Under the pieces are notes generated by a model. That model saw only the letters and a program-made list of their open reading frames with translations, was not told where the DNA came from and did no database searches. Positions 21,794-30,632 of a stretch of 64,000 nt of DNA are shown here, one piece after another. The stretch spans positions 62,001 through 126,000 of the forward strand of contig JAIXZO010000001.1 in the NCBI GenBank assembly GCA_027489535.1. The letters run 5' to 3'. This stretch comes from Hyphomicrobiales bacterium. GTDB taxonomy: Bacteria > Pseudomonadota > Alphaproteobacteria > Rhizobiales > Beijerinckiaceae. Made by a program: the position numbers and the translations under genes. The first letter of the stretch is position 1, and each line of letters starts with the position of its first letter.

Positions 21794-22816
21794 TCAGCGC
21801 GCGAGTTCGGCCCGCACGATCGCCGCGCCCTTGGCCAAGGACACGAGCTTGCCCTGCGCCACGGCGCGGGGCAGCGGAGCCATGCCGCAATTGGTGCAGG
21901 GATAGAGCTTTTCGGGCTTCACGAACTGCATCGCCGTGCGGATGACCGCGGCGACCTGTTCGGGCGTCTCCACCGTCTCGCTCGCCACGTCGATCGCGCC
22001 GACCAGCACATCCTTGCCGTCGAGCAACGCGATGAGGTCGATCGGCACGCGGGAATTGGCGCATTCGAGCGAGACCTGATCGATCTTGCTCTTGGCGATC
22101 ACCGGGAACGTGTCCTCATACTGGCGCCATTCGGAGCCGAGCGACTGCTTCCAATCGATGTTCGCCTTGATGCCGTAGCCGTAGCAGATGTGCACGGCGG
22201 TGGTGCATTTCAGGCCGGCGGCGGCGCGTTCCAGCGCCTCGATGCCCCAGTCGCGCACCTGGTCCATGTAGACGTTGAAGGCCGGTTCGTCGAACTGGAT
22301 CACGTCCACGCCGAGGGCTTCGAGCTCCTTGGCTTCCTGATTGAGCAGGTCGGCGAAGGCCATCGCCATCTTCACGCGGTCGCCGTAATAGCCGTCTGCG
22401 ATGGTGTCGATGATCGTCATCGGGCCGGGCAGGGTGAATTTCAGCTTCTTCGTGGTGCTCGCCCGCGCGATTCCGGCCTCGAAGGAATGCACCGGGCCCA
22501 TGCGGGTCAGCGGGGCGGTCACGGTCGGCACCATCGCTTCGTAACGATTGTTGCGGATGCCCATCGTCACGCGCTTCTCGAAATCCACGCCCGCGATGCG
22601 CTCGAGGAATCCGTGCACGAAATGCTGGCGGGCCTGTTCGCCGTCGCCGACGATGTCGATGCCCGCGATTTCCTGCTCCTTGATCGAAAGGATCGTCGCG
22701 TCGCGCTTGGCTTCGAGCAGCGCGTCGCCGGTCGGCCGCCATGCGGCCCAGAGCTTTTCCGGCTCCGCGAGCCATGAGGGCTTGGGCAGGCTGCCGGCGA
22801 TGGTGGTCTGAAGCAC
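21794..22816 (-). CDS. Methionine synthase, core MetE type (C-terminal domain only)
   Basis: 340-residue homologue of the C-terminal catalytic barrel of cobalamin-independent methionine synthase, without the N-terminal half of standard MetE. It starts TTIAGSLPKPSWLAEPEKLW and carries Zn-site residues in HICYGYG, SLECANSR and CTNCGMAPLPR; the FDEPAFNVY segment is the usual MetE Asp-Glu block. Such short forms transfer a methyl group to homocysteine, but the donor is often not the folate used by full MetE. The start is GTG at 22816, because no ATG fits. Its stop directly abuts that of the convergent opgG. Confidence 0.87.
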   Translation of the reverse strand: MLQTTIAGSLPKPSWLAEPEKLWAAWRPTGDALLEAKRDATILSIKEQEIAGIDIVGDGEQARQHFVHGFLERIAGVDFEKRVTMGIRNNRYEAMVPTVTAPLTRMGPVHSFEAGIARASTTKKLKFTLPGPMTIIDTIADGYYGDRVKMAMAFADLLNQEAKELEALGVDVIQFDEPAFNVYMDQVRDWGIEALERAAAGLKCTTAVHICYGYGIKANIDWKQSLGSEWRQYEDTFPVIAKSKIDQVSLECANSRVPIDLIALLDGKDVLVGAIDVASETVETPEQVAAVIRTAMQFVKPEKLYPCTNCGMAPLPRAVAQGKLVSLAKGAAIVRAELAR

Positions 22817-22887
22817 GATATTGAACTCCGAAGAATGACGTGAAGGGGTTGTATGGCGCTGACCCGCCAAGGTCGAGCCCCGGCGGC

Positions 22888-23670
22888 TCAATCGCCGGAA
22901 AAGTCGGGCTCGCGCTTGTCGCGGAACGCCGCGCGCCCTTCGCGATAATCGCGGCTCGCGTAGCATGCGGCCACCAAGGCATCGACGGCCGCGACGTCCG
23001 GCTCCGGCCGGCCGATCTCGATCAGCGCCCGCTTGATCGCCTTCAGCGTCAACGGCGCGTTGCGGGCGATGCGTTCGACGTAACGGGCCGCTTCCGTCTC
23101 GAACTCCTGAGGCGTCCATACGGCGTTGAGAATGCCGAGCGAACAGGCTTCCCCCGCCTCGACGATGCGTGCGCTCAGCAGCAGGTCCGCCGTCGTGCCG
23201 AGGCCGAGGCGGCGCACCAGCATCGCGATGTTGGAAAATCCGTAGCCGAGCCCCAGGCGGGCCGCCGGAACGCGAAAGCGCGCATCCGTCGAAGCCACCC
23301 TGAGGTCGCAGGACACCGCCAGTCCCAATCCGCCGCCGAAGCAGATGCCGCGGACCACCGCCACGGTCGGCTTCTCCGCATTCTGCAGCGCCTCATTCCC
23401 GCGCTGCACGACCGTGTCGTAGTCCCGGATCGCATCGGCTTCTGATCGCTTCTCGCCGAACTGCGAGATGTCCGCGCCGGCGCAGAACGCCCGGTCGCCG
23501 TCCCCCCGCAGCACGATCACGCGGACGGCCGGGTCCTTCTCGGCCTTGTGGACCGCGTCGGGCAGCGCATCCCACATGTCGTAGCTCATGGCGTTGAGCT
23601 TGGCGGGCTGCACGAGGGTCAGGATCGCGACCCCGTCGCGGGCGTCGTAGCGGAGAGTTCCCTCGGTCAT
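22888..23670 (-). CDS. Enoyl-CoA hydratase/isomerase family protein
   Basis: Crotonase-fold acyl-CoA enzyme of 260 residues. The fold is clear from LVQPAKLNAMSYDMWDALP, FCAGADISQFG and the oxyanion-hole segment VRGICFGGGLGLAVSCDLRV. In a rough by-eye alignment the first catalytic glutamate of standard hydratases (PEI motif) is Ala in FRVPAARLGLGYG, and the second is Asp in TTADLLLSA, so ordinary hydratase activity is not certain; an isomerase, lyase or other acyl-CoA reaction is possible. ATG 23670 is chosen over a longer open frame. It lies 71 bases upstream of the core methionine synthase on the same strand. Confidence 0.85.
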   Translation of the reverse strand: MTEGTLRYDARDGVAILTLVQPAKLNAMSYDMWDALPDAVHKAEKDPAVRVIVLRGDGDRAFCAGADISQFGEKRSEADAIRDYDTVVQRGNEALQNAEKPTVAVVRGICFGGGLGLAVSCDLRVASTDARFRVPAARLGLGYGFSNIAMLVRRLGLGTTADLLLSARIVEAGEACSLGILNAVWTPQEFETEAARYVERIARNAPLTLKAIKRALIEIGRPEPDVAAVDALVAACYASRDYREGRAAFRDKREPDFSGD

Positions 23671-23842
23671 GGAAGGCCTTCGTCCTTTCGGCGGCGCTGA
23701 CAGCCGCGTCGCGCGGGCAATGAAACGAGTCGGATCGCAATGAAATGTCAGTCCGCGTTGCGGGGATGTAAAGCGCTTACGAACATGGCGAACCTGCCTC
23801 ATTCGGTGCGGTTTTCAGTCTCGATTCGAGCCTCAGAGAGGG

Positions 23843-25660
23843 GTGTCCCGCCCATGCGGGGTCACGACGCCGCCCTTCTCGCCCTCGTCCATGTCGGTTC
23901 GGATCATGCCCATCATCGCCTTTTCCCGCTCCGCGGCGAAGCCGCGCTCCTCCGTCGCCGGGCAGACCGTCGCCGTGTCCTTTCCCCGCCGCATGGCGCG
24001 TCTCGCCATGCCCTTTTGGCGTTCGCCGGATTCCGCGCGCGCCCGCATGCTCGTGATGATGCTGATCGGCGTGAAGCTGCTCACCACCTGGATCGCGCTG
24101 CGCCAGAACGCTTGGTACAACACCTTCTACACGGCGTTGCAGGGCTCGGACCGCACCGCCTTTCAGGCGCAGGTCGGTGCGTTCTTCCTCATCGCTGCGG
24201 GCTTCGTCGCCTGCCTCATCTACGGTCATCGCCTGTCGGAGAGCATCAAGCTCGAATGGCGCGACTGGATGGTGCGCCGCTACATGGGCGACTGGATCGC
24301 CCATCGCGCCTTCTTCCGTCTTCAGCTCGAAAATCGCGCCTCGACCGATCCCGACCAGCGCATCACCGAAGACATGGGCATCTTCGCGGGCCAGACGCTG
24401 GACCTCGTCGTCGGCGTGCTCGACGTCGCGGTGTCGCTCGTCTCCTTCACGGCGGTGCTCTGGGCCCTTTCGGGCAGCTTGGAGATCGGGGGCTTCAACG
24501 TGCCCGGCTACATGGTGCTGGCGGTGTTCGCCTACAGCATTCTGGCGAGCCTCGTGACGCATCTCATCGGCAGCCCGCTGATCGGCCTGCACAGCAGCAA
24601 CCGCACGCTGGAGGCGGATTTCCGCTTCGGGCTAATCCGCCTGCGCGAAAACGCCGAGACGGTCGCCTTCTATCACGGCGAGAACCGCGAAGAGGGCATT
24701 CTCGGCGACCGTTGGGGCCGCGTGGTCGACAATTTCCGCTCGATCATCAAAAGCGAGCGCCGCCTCAGCTGGTTCACGCATTCCTATGGTCAGGCCAGCA
24801 TCGTCGTGCCGTTCCTGCTCGCCTCGCCTCGTTACTTCGCCGGCGATCTCACCTTCGGACAGGTGATGCAGGTGGCCGCGGCCTTCGGCGCCGTGCAGGC
24901 CTGCCTCAACTTCTTCATCAGCAGCTATCCGAAGATCGCGGAGTGGAAGGCCACCACCGACCGCCTCACCACCTTCCGCAACGATCTCGACGCCGTGCGC
25001 GACACGGCCGTCACGCCCCTCAGCGTCACCGCCGGCGCACGTCTGGCCGTGCGCGACCTGCATCTCGACCTGCCCAACAGCGCGCCCCTGATTTCCGGCG
25101 TGGAGATCACGGCCGAGCCGGGCGAGGCGATCCTCATCAAGGCCCCGTCCGGGACCGGCAAAAGCACCGTGCTGCGCGCCATCGCCGGCATCTGGCCCTA
25201 TGGCCGCGGTTCGGTCGAAGTTGCGCCGGGGGCCATGCTGTTCATTCCGCAAAAGCCCTATATGCCGCTCGGCACGCTGCGCGAGGCCGCCTTCTATCCG
25301 GAGGCCCCCACCGCCGACGATCTGGAAGTCGTGCGCGCGCTGAAATCCGTCAATCTCGGACATTTGATCGGCCGTCTGGACGAGACGGACCAGTGGAGCC
25401 ATCGCCTTTCCGGCGGCGAGCAGCAGCGCCTCGCCTTCGCCCGCGTGCTCCTGACGAAGCCCGCCACCGTGTTTCTCGACGAAGCCACCTCCGCGCTCGA
25501 CGAGGCCGGCGAGGCGACGATGTACGGTTTGCTGCGCGACGCGGTCTGGAAGCCGACCATCGTCAGCATCGGCCACCGCGGCACCTTGAGCGCGTTTCAC
25601 GACCGCGTGGTCAATCTTGTGCCCAACAAGCCCGCCGCCAACGAGAACGCGGCCGCGTAA
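23843..25660 (+). CDS. ABC transporter, fused permease and ATPase, SbmA/YddA-like
   Basis: Half-transporter with an N-terminal membrane domain of the SbmA/BacA type (LIGVKLLTTWIALRQNAWYN, WMVRRYMGDWIAHRAFFRLQ, DPDQRITEDM) and a C-terminal ATPase. The ATPase has Walker A APSGTGKSTVLRAIAG, the signature LSGGEQQRLAFAR and Walker B TVFLDEATSALDE. It would act as a homodimer in the inner membrane. The family is related to peptide uptake and to peroxisomal fatty acyl-CoA transporters; the substrate here is unknown. The start is uncertain: GTG 23843 is the first possibility, with ATGs at 23891, 23906 and 23993 further in. Confidence 0.88.
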   Translation: MSRPCGVTTPPFSPSSMSVRIMPIIAFSRSAAKPRSSVAGQTVAVSFPRRMARLAMPFWRSPDSARARMLVMMLIGVKLLTTWIALRQNAWYNTFYTALQGSDRTAFQAQVGAFFLIAAGFVACLIYGHRLSESIKLEWRDWMVRRYMGDWIAHRAFFRLQLENRASTDPDQRITEDMGIFAGQTLDLVVGVLDVAVSLVSFTAVLWALSGSLEIGGFNVPGYMVLAVFAYSILASLVTHLIGSPLIGLHSSNRTLEADFRFGLIRLRENAETVAFYHGENREEGILGDRWGRVVDNFRSIIKSERRLSWFTHSYGQASIVVPFLLASPRYFAGDLTFGQVMQVAAAFGAVQACLNFFISSYPKIAEWKATTDRLTTFRNDLDAVRDTAVTPLSVTAGARLAVRDLHLDLPNSAPLISGVEITAEPGEAILIKAPSGTGKSTVLRAIAGIWPYGRGSVEVAPGAMLFIPQKPYMPLGTLREAAFYPEAPTADDLEVVRALKSVNLGHLIGRLDETDQWSHRLSGGEQQRLAFARVLLTKPATVFLDEATSALDEAGEATMYGLLRDAVWKPTIVSIGHRGTLSAFHDRVVNLVPNKPAANENAAA

Positions 25661-25682
25661 GCGGCCCGCGTCTGCCCGGCGG

Positions 25683-26576
25683 TCAAAGCTCCGGCGCGGT
25701 CCAGCCGCGCCGGGCGCAGGCCGCGGTCACGGTGTTCGCGAGCAGGCAGGCGATGGTCATCGGCCCCACGCCGCCGGGTACCGGCGTGATCCAGCCCGCG
25801 ACCTCGGCCGCTTCGGCGAAGGCGACGTCGCCGACCAGCCGCGTCTTGCCGGGGCCCTTTTCCGGCGCGTCGACGCGGTTGATGCCCACGTCGATCACGA
25901 TCGCGCCCGGCTTGATCCAGTCGCCGCGCACCATCTCGGGACGGCCGACCGCGGCCACGAGGATGTCGGCGCGGCGGCATACGGCCTCCACGTCCTTGGT
26001 GCGCGAATGCGCGATCGTCACCGTGCAGCTCTCGGCCAGCAGCAGCGCCGCCATCGGCTTGCCGACGATGTTGGACCGCCCGATCACCACGGCGTCGAGC
26101 CCCGCGAGCGTCTCGCGCACGCTCTTGATCAGCTTCAGCGAGCCCAGCGGCGTGCACGGCACCAGTCCGCCCGTCCCGGTCGCGAGCTTGCCGGCATTGA
26201 CCGGGTGGAAGCCGTCGACGTCCTTTGCGGGGTCGATGGCGGCGATCACCTTGTCCGCGTCGATCTGCACCGGCAGCGGCAATTGTACGAGGATGCCGTC
26301 GATCTCCGGATCGGCGTTCAGCTGCGCCACCAGCGCCAGCAGGTCCGCCTCGCTCGTCTCCATCGGCAGCAGATGCTCGACGGAGCGCAGCCCGGCGGCG
26401 GCGGTGTGCTTGATCTTGGAGCGCACGTAAACCTGGCTCGCGGGGTTCTCGCCCACCAGCACTACGGCCAGCCCCGGCGCCGCGCCGTAGCGGGCCGACA
26501 GTGCGGCCGCGGCTTCGGCCACCCGGTTTCGGAGCGCTTCCGCCGCGGCGGTTCCGTCGATGATGCGGGCGGTCAT
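25683..26576 (-). CDS. folD: Methylenetetrahydrofolate dehydrogenase/cyclohydrolase FolD
   Basis: Bifunctional cytoplasmic enzyme that oxidises 5,10-methylene-THF and hydrolyses the product to 10-formyl-THF. Motifs are [19 protein letters not shown] (catalytic Tyr and Lys), [24 protein letters not shown], the NADP-binding [19 protein letters not shown] and the terminal [19 protein letters not shown]. The 297-residue length is standard. The preceding DUF167 and yggT genes read in the same direction with gaps of only 4 bases, so folD is the last gene of that operon. Confidence 0.97.
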   Translation of the reverse strand: MTARIIDGTAAAEALRNRVAEAAAALSARYGAAPGLAVVLVGENPASQVYVRSKIKHTAAAGLRSVEHLLPMETSEADLLALVAQLNADPEIDGILVQLPLPVQIDADKVIAAIDPAKDVDGFHPVNAGKLATGTGGLVPCTPLGSLKLIKSVRETLAGLDAVVIGRSNIVGKPMAALLLAESCTVTIAHSRTKDVEAVCRRADILVAAVGRPEMVRGDWIKPGAIVIDVGINRVDAPEKGPGKTRLVGDVAFAEAAEVAGWITPVPGGVGPMTIACLLANTVTAACARRGWTAPEL

Positions 26577-26580
26577 GGGC

Positions 26581-26907
26581 TCACTCCGTCTTCAGCGCGG
26601 CCCGCAGCGCCGCCGCCAATGCGTCCGGGTCGCCCGTGAGGGAGACCGTCTTGATCCGGCTCGTCGCGCCCGCCGTCACGACCGCGCGCGATTTCGAGAT
26701 GCCGCAGATCTTCGCCAACGCGGCTTCGAGCGCGACGTTCGCCTCGCCGTTTTCGGGTGCGGCCCGCACGCGCGCCTTCACGATTGCGCGGCCGTCGGCG
26801 AGATGCTCGATGCTCTCCACCGCGTCGCGCCCGCCCTTGGGCGTCAGCCTCACCTGCACCTCGAGCCCCGTCGCGGTGACGCGCCAAGGCGGGGCGGCGT
26901 CGTTCAT
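26581..26907 (-). CDS. DUF167 (YggU) family protein
   Basis: Small cytoplasmic protein of 108 residues in the YggU/DUF167 family, whose function is not established. The family pattern is visible in [12 protein letters not shown], then the central [20 protein letters not shown] followed by [20 protein letters not shown] and RIKTVSLTG. It lies between yggT (4-base gap) and folD (4-base gap). The yggT-yggU pairing is widely conserved. Confidence 0.88.
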   Translation of the reverse strand: MNDAAPPWRVTATGLEVQVRLTPKGGRDAVESIEHLADGRAIVKARVRAAPENGEANVALEAALAKICGISKSRAVVTAGATSRIKTVSLTGDPDALAAALRAALKTE

Positions 26908-26911
26908 CGCG

Positions 26912-27202
26912 TCAGAACGCGTTCGGAATGCCGTAATCGTAGATCCAGCCGATCAGAAGCTGGATCAGCAGGATCAGCACGATCGGCGAAAGATCGACCC
27001 CGCCCATATGCGGCAGGAAGCGCCGGATCCGCGCCAGCACGGGCTCGGTCACGGCATAGAGCCCGTTGGCGATGGAGCGCACGAAGTCGTTGCGCATGTT
27101 GACGACGTTGAAGGCCACGAGCCAGCTCAACACCGCCGACAGGATCACGAGCCAGGAATAGATTTCCAGCGCCTTGACCAGCGTGATCAGCAGAGAACGC
27201 AT
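26912..27202 (-). CDS. yggT: YggT family membrane protein
   Basis: Integral membrane protein of 96 residues with two hydrophobic segments, YSWLVILSAVLSWLVAFNVV near residues 15-35 and LSPIVLILLIQLLIGWIYDY near 70-90. Between them is VTEPVLARIRRFLPHMGGVD, the conserved YggT signature. The family has been linked to osmotic tolerance and, in some bacteria, to division-site organisation, but no biochemical role is certain. First gene of the yggT-DUF167-folD group. Confidence 0.9.
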   Translation of the reverse strand: MRSLLITLVKALEIYSWLVILSAVLSWLVAFNVVNMRNDFVRSIANGLYAVTEPVLARIRRFLPHMGGVDLSPIVLILLIQLLIGWIYDYGIPNAF

Positions 27203-27300
27203 ACGGGATGCTCCTGAATGTGCGGCCGTGGCCGGAGCTTAACGGCCCGGGCCCGCAGCCGACAAGGGCGCGCGCCCGCCGCGCGGGATCGGGCCTCGGC

Positions 27301-27867
27301 TCAATCCTTGGCGCGTTCCACGTAGGAGGCGTCTTCCGTCAGGATGACGATGCGCGTGCCGGCCGCGATATGCGGCGGCACCATGGTGCGCACGCCGTTC
27401 GAGAGGATCGCGGGCTTGTAGGACGAAGATGCCGTCTGGCCCTTCATCGTCGGCTCGGTCTGCGTGATTTCCAGCGTCATGCGCGCGGGCAGCTCGATGG
27501 CCACCGGGTTGCCTTCATGCAGCGACAGCACGCATTTCATGCCTTCCTGCAGGAAGGGTGCGCGGTCGCCCACGATGTCCTTCGACACCGAAACCTGTTC
27601 ATAGGTCTCGTTGTTCATGAAGTTGAAGCCGTCGGCGTCCTCGTAGAGGTAATTGTAGTCGCGGTCCTCGACGAAGGCGCGTTCCACCTGCTCGGTCGTC
27701 CGGTAGCGCTCCGACACCTTCACGCCGTCGCTGATGCGGCGCATGTCGAGCTGCGTGACGGGCGTTCCCTTGCCGGGGTGGATGTTCTCGCAGGTCAGGA
27801 TCACGTAGAGATGACCGTCCTTGTCTACGATGTTGCCCTTGCGAAGCGAACTGGCGATGACCTTCAC
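27301..27867 (-). CDS. efp: Translation elongation factor P
   Basis: Ribosome-binding factor that rescues stalling at polyproline. From the GTG at 27867 the product is 188 residues, the standard EF-P length. KV-initial [19 protein letters not shown], the loop [17 protein letters not shown] with the modifiable lysine (Lys33), and the C-terminal [20 protein letters not shown] are all diagnostic. The frame is open far upstream, but that part lies antisense to epmA. It is divergent from epmA-epmB, the enzymes that lysylate this lysine, separated by about 110 bases that probably hold both promoters. Confidence 0.97.
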   Translation of the reverse strand: MKVIASSLRKGNIVDKDGHLYVILTCENIHPGKGTPVTQLDMRRISDGVKVSERYRTTEQVERAFVEDRDYNYLYEDADGFNFMNNETYEQVSVSKDIVGDRAPFLQEGMKCVLSLHEGNPVAIELPARMTLEITQTEPTMKGQTASSSYKPAILSNGVRTMVPPHIAAGTRIVILTEDASYVERAKD

Positions 27868-27975
27868 GAACGACGTCCTTGTCTGGCGAAGCGGAACGAC
27901 CGCGATCGTCCCCGGCGTTGGTCGCGGGGGACGCGCGGGCTTGTCACACAAAATGCGCCCGGAGGCTAGTGTCTG

Positions 27976-29040
27976 ATGCCGTTCGCGACCGCCTGGTGGC
28001 AACCGGACCGCCACGCCGACCGCCGCCCTCTGCTGCTGGCGCGCAACCGCGTCAAGTCGGCGCTGCGCCGTTGGTTCGAAGCGCGCGACTTCGTGGAGGT
28101 CGAGTCGGGGCAGCTTCAGGTCTCGCCGGGCAACGAGACGCATCTGCACGGCTTGGGCACGGACGTCCGCGCGCCCGACGGCGTTTCGACCCGGTATTAC
28201 CTCCACACGTCGCCCGAATTCGCCTGCAAGAAGCTGCTGACCGCAGGCGAGCGCCGCATCTTCGATTTCGCCCGCGTGTTCCGGGACCGCGAGCGCGGTG
28301 CGCTGCATGCCCCCGAATTCACCATGCTCGAATGGTACCGCGTCGAGGAACCCTACGAGACGTTGATGGCAGATTGCGCGGCCCTGCTGGCGGAAGCCGC
28401 CGATGCCGCGGGCGCGACGCAGCTGCGATACCGCAACCGCACCGCCGATCCCTTCGCCGATCCCGAACGCCTCACGGTGCAGGAGGCGTTCGTGCGGTTC
28501 GCCGGCATCGATCTTCTCGCCGCCACGCCCGGCGGGATTCCCGATCTCGACGCCTTGGCGGCGGCCGCGCGCGGCGCGGGCATCCGCGTCGCCGACGACG
28601 ACACATGGTCCGACGTGTTCAGCCGGGTGCTTGTGGAGCGCATCGAACCCGAGCTCGGCATCGGGCGGCCGACAGTGCTCTGCGAATATCCGGTCCATGA
28701 AGCCGCGCTCGCCCGCCCCAAGCCGTCCGATCCCCGCGTCGCGGAGCGGTTCGAGCTTTATGCCTGCGGCGTCGAGCTCGCCAACGGCTTCGGCGAGCTG
28801 ACCGACGCCGTCGAGCAGCGCCGCCGCTTCGTCGTCGACATGGACGCGATGCAGGCGATCTACGGCGAGCGCTACCCCATCGACGAGGAGTTTATGGCCG
28901 CGCTGGCGCTCATGCCGCAGGCTTCGGGCATCGCCTTGGGCTTCGACCGCCTCGTGATGCTCGCGACCGGCGCGCCGCGCATCGAAGACGTGCTATGGAC
29001 GCCGTTTCCCGCTCCGCACGAGACCCGTCGCGAACGATGA
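27976..29040 (+). CDS. epmA: EF-P lysine lysyltransferase EpmA (GenX/PoxA)
   Basis: Class II lysyl-tRNA-synthetase paralogue without the anticodon-binding domain that attaches beta-lysine to EF-P. Motif 2 is [20 protein letters not shown], followed by [11 protein letters not shown], and motif 3 is [20 protein letters not shown]. The substrate-pocket segment [16 protein letters not shown] is also conserved. The 354-residue length matches the EpmA type. It overlaps epmB by 4 bases (ATGA) and is divergent from efp, its expected substrate. Confidence 0.95.
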   Translation: MPFATAWWQPDRHADRRPLLLARNRVKSALRRWFEARDFVEVESGQLQVSPGNETHLHGLGTDVRAPDGVSTRYYLHTSPEFACKKLLTAGERRIFDFARVFRDRERGALHAPEFTMLEWYRVEEPYETLMADCAALLAEAADAAGATQLRYRNRTADPFADPERLTVQEAFVRFAGIDLLAATPGGIPDLDALAAAARGAGIRVADDDTWSDVFSRVLVERIEPELGIGRPTVLCEYPVHEAALARPKPSDPRVAERFELYACGVELANGFGELTDAVEQRRRFVVDMDAMQAIYGERYPIDEEFMAALALMPQASGIALGFDRLVMLATGAPRIEDVLWTPFPAPHETRRER

Positions 29041-30119
29041 CCGCCTCCGCCCGAACGCTCCGCACCCCGGCGGACCTGCTTGCCGCCGATCTCGTTCCGC
29101 ATGAGGCGCTGCCCGCGCTCGAGCGGGTCGCGGCCCGCTATGCGGTGGCGATCACCCCGGCCATGGCGGCCCTCATCGATCCGTCCGACCCCGCCGATCC
29201 CATCGCGCGGCAATTCGTGCCGAATGCTGCGGAGCTGGTCGAGCATCCCGACGAGCGCGAAGACCCCATCGACGATCACGGTCACAGCCCGCTGCCCGGC
29301 CTCGTGCATCGCTATCCGGACCGGGTGCTGCTGAAACTCGTCCACACCTGCCCGGTCTATTGCCGCTTCTGTTTTCGCCGCGAGATGGTCGGGCCCGGCA
29401 AGGCGGACGCGCTGACCGTCGAGGACGTCGACCGCATCCTCGCTTACGTCGCCGAGCGCCCTGCGATCTGGGAAGTCGTCGTCACCGGAGGCGACCCCTT
29501 CGTGCTGTCGCCGCGCCGCGTGGCGGAGGTCACCCGCCGTCTCGCCGCGATCGATCACGTCAAGGTCGTGCGGTGGCATACGCGCGTGCCCGTCGTCGCC
29601 CCCGATCTCGTCACCCCGGACCTTGCGGCGGCGTTGCGCGCCGAAGGCGTGGCGACATGGGTCGCGGTGCACGCCAATCACCCGCGCGAATTCACGGCCG
29701 AAGCGCGTGCCGCCTGCGCCCGCCTTGCCGATGCCGGCATCGCGCTGTTGGGGCAGTCGGTCTTGCTGCGGGGCGTCAACGACGATCCGTCCACCTTGGC
29801 CGCCCTCATGCGCGGCTTCGTCGAGAACCGGATCAAGCCATATTACCTGCACCATCCGGATCTCGCCCCCGGCACCGGCCATATGCGCCTCGGCATCGCG
29901 GAAGGCCAAGCTCTGATGCGGTCGCTGCAGCGCGACGCCTCGGGCCTGTGTCGGCCCGTTTACGTGCTCGACGTGCCCGGGGGCTCCGGGAAGGTGCCGA
30001 TCGGCCCGTGCCATCTTGCTCCGGGCGACGCGTCGGCAGACGGTTCCGAATCGTGGTCCGTCGAGACGCTCGGGGGAAATGCCGTGGCCTATCCTCCGAT
30101 ACGAAACGATTTGGATTAG
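29037..30119 (+). CDS. epmB: EF-P beta-lysylation protein EpmB (lysine 2,3-aminomutase-like)
   Basis: Radical SAM enzyme that converts L-lysine to R-beta-lysine for EpmA. The 4Fe-4S motif is CPVYCRFCFRREMVG, the SAM-binding GGDPF occurs in VVVTGGDPFVLSPRRV, and the PLP-binding lysine is in VPGGSGKVPIGP. RWHTRVPVVAPDLVT and YYLHHPDLAPGTGHMRLGI are typical. The start is ATG 29037, overlapping the epmA stop, giving 360 residues; upstream sequence in frame belongs to the epmA end. It overlaps the convergent small regulator by 4 bases at its stop. Confidence 0.94.
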   Translation: MTASARTLRTPADLLAADLVPHEALPALERVAARYAVAITPAMAALIDPSDPADPIARQFVPNAAELVEHPDEREDPIDDHGHSPLPGLVHRYPDRVLLKLVHTCPVYCRFCFRREMVGPGKADALTVEDVDRILAYVAERPAIWEVVVTGGDPFVLSPRRVAEVTRRLAAIDHVKVVRWHTRVPVVAPDLVTPDLAAALRAEGVATWVAVHANHPREFTAEARAACARLADAGIALLGQSVLLRGVNDDPSTLAALMRGFVENRIKPYYLHHPDLAPGTGHMRLGIAEGQALMRSLQRDASGLCRPVYVLDVPGGSGKVPIGPCHLAPGDASADGSESWSVETLGGNAVAYPPIRNDLD

Positions 30120-30439
30120 GGACAGGCCTTTAACCGCTCCCGATACTCGACCATCAGGCCGTTCAGACGCGGCGTGCAGACGAACGAGCGCCGCCGTCCG
30201 TCGGCGCCGGTGCGGATCTCGATCAGCCCCTCGGATTCCAGCAATCGTATGATCGAGCGCACCCGGCTCTCGCTGTGGGGGACGCTCCGGTACAAGTCCT
30301 TCATCGACTGGTTACGCCGCGACATCTGCAGGTCATAGGCGTGCAGCAGCACGTCGTAGACGATCGCGGAATCGGTGAACCGCTCCGCGTCCGTCGTCCA
30401 TCGTCGCAATGCGATCAGCCAAGTCGAAAAATCGGTCAT
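30116..30439 (-). CDS. Small winged-helix (MarR-like) transcription regulator
   Basis: 107-residue putative DNA-binding protein. The segment NQSMKDLYRSVPHSESRVRS followed by IIRLLESEGLIEIRTGADGR and RRSFVCTPRLN is a helix-turn-helix plus beta wing of MarR style, close to the short wHTH regulators common in Rhizobiales. There is no ligand or receiver domain. It is convergent with epmB (4-base overlap), and the next gene upstream is the kinase-USP gene on the same strand about 190 bases away, so its targets are unknown. Confidence 0.7.
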   Translation of the reverse strand: MTDFSTWLIALRRWTTDAERFTDSAIVYDVLLHAYDLQMSRRNQSMKDLYRSVPHSESRVRSIIRLLESEGLIEIRTGADGRRRSFVCTPRLNGLMVEYRERLKACP

Positions 30440-30632
30440 CGATATCGTTCCTTCACCTCAGCAGTGATGAACGCGGTGCTGCAATGCAACCTGAAATGTC
30501 ATCAAAATTTACCGCAAGCGCGGGCTTGGCCTTTATTCAGGTCGCTGTCGTGGAACGGGCACGGCGTTGCTTGCCCGACCGTCCGGTATGGCCTGATATA
30601 TTCAAACCTTGCGCAACGCGGCCGTGCAGGCG

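Noticed and set aside
30557-30570. A GG-N10-GC sigma-54-like match on the plus strand
   Set aside because: The flanking bases do not match the consensus and no gene follows it on that strand.
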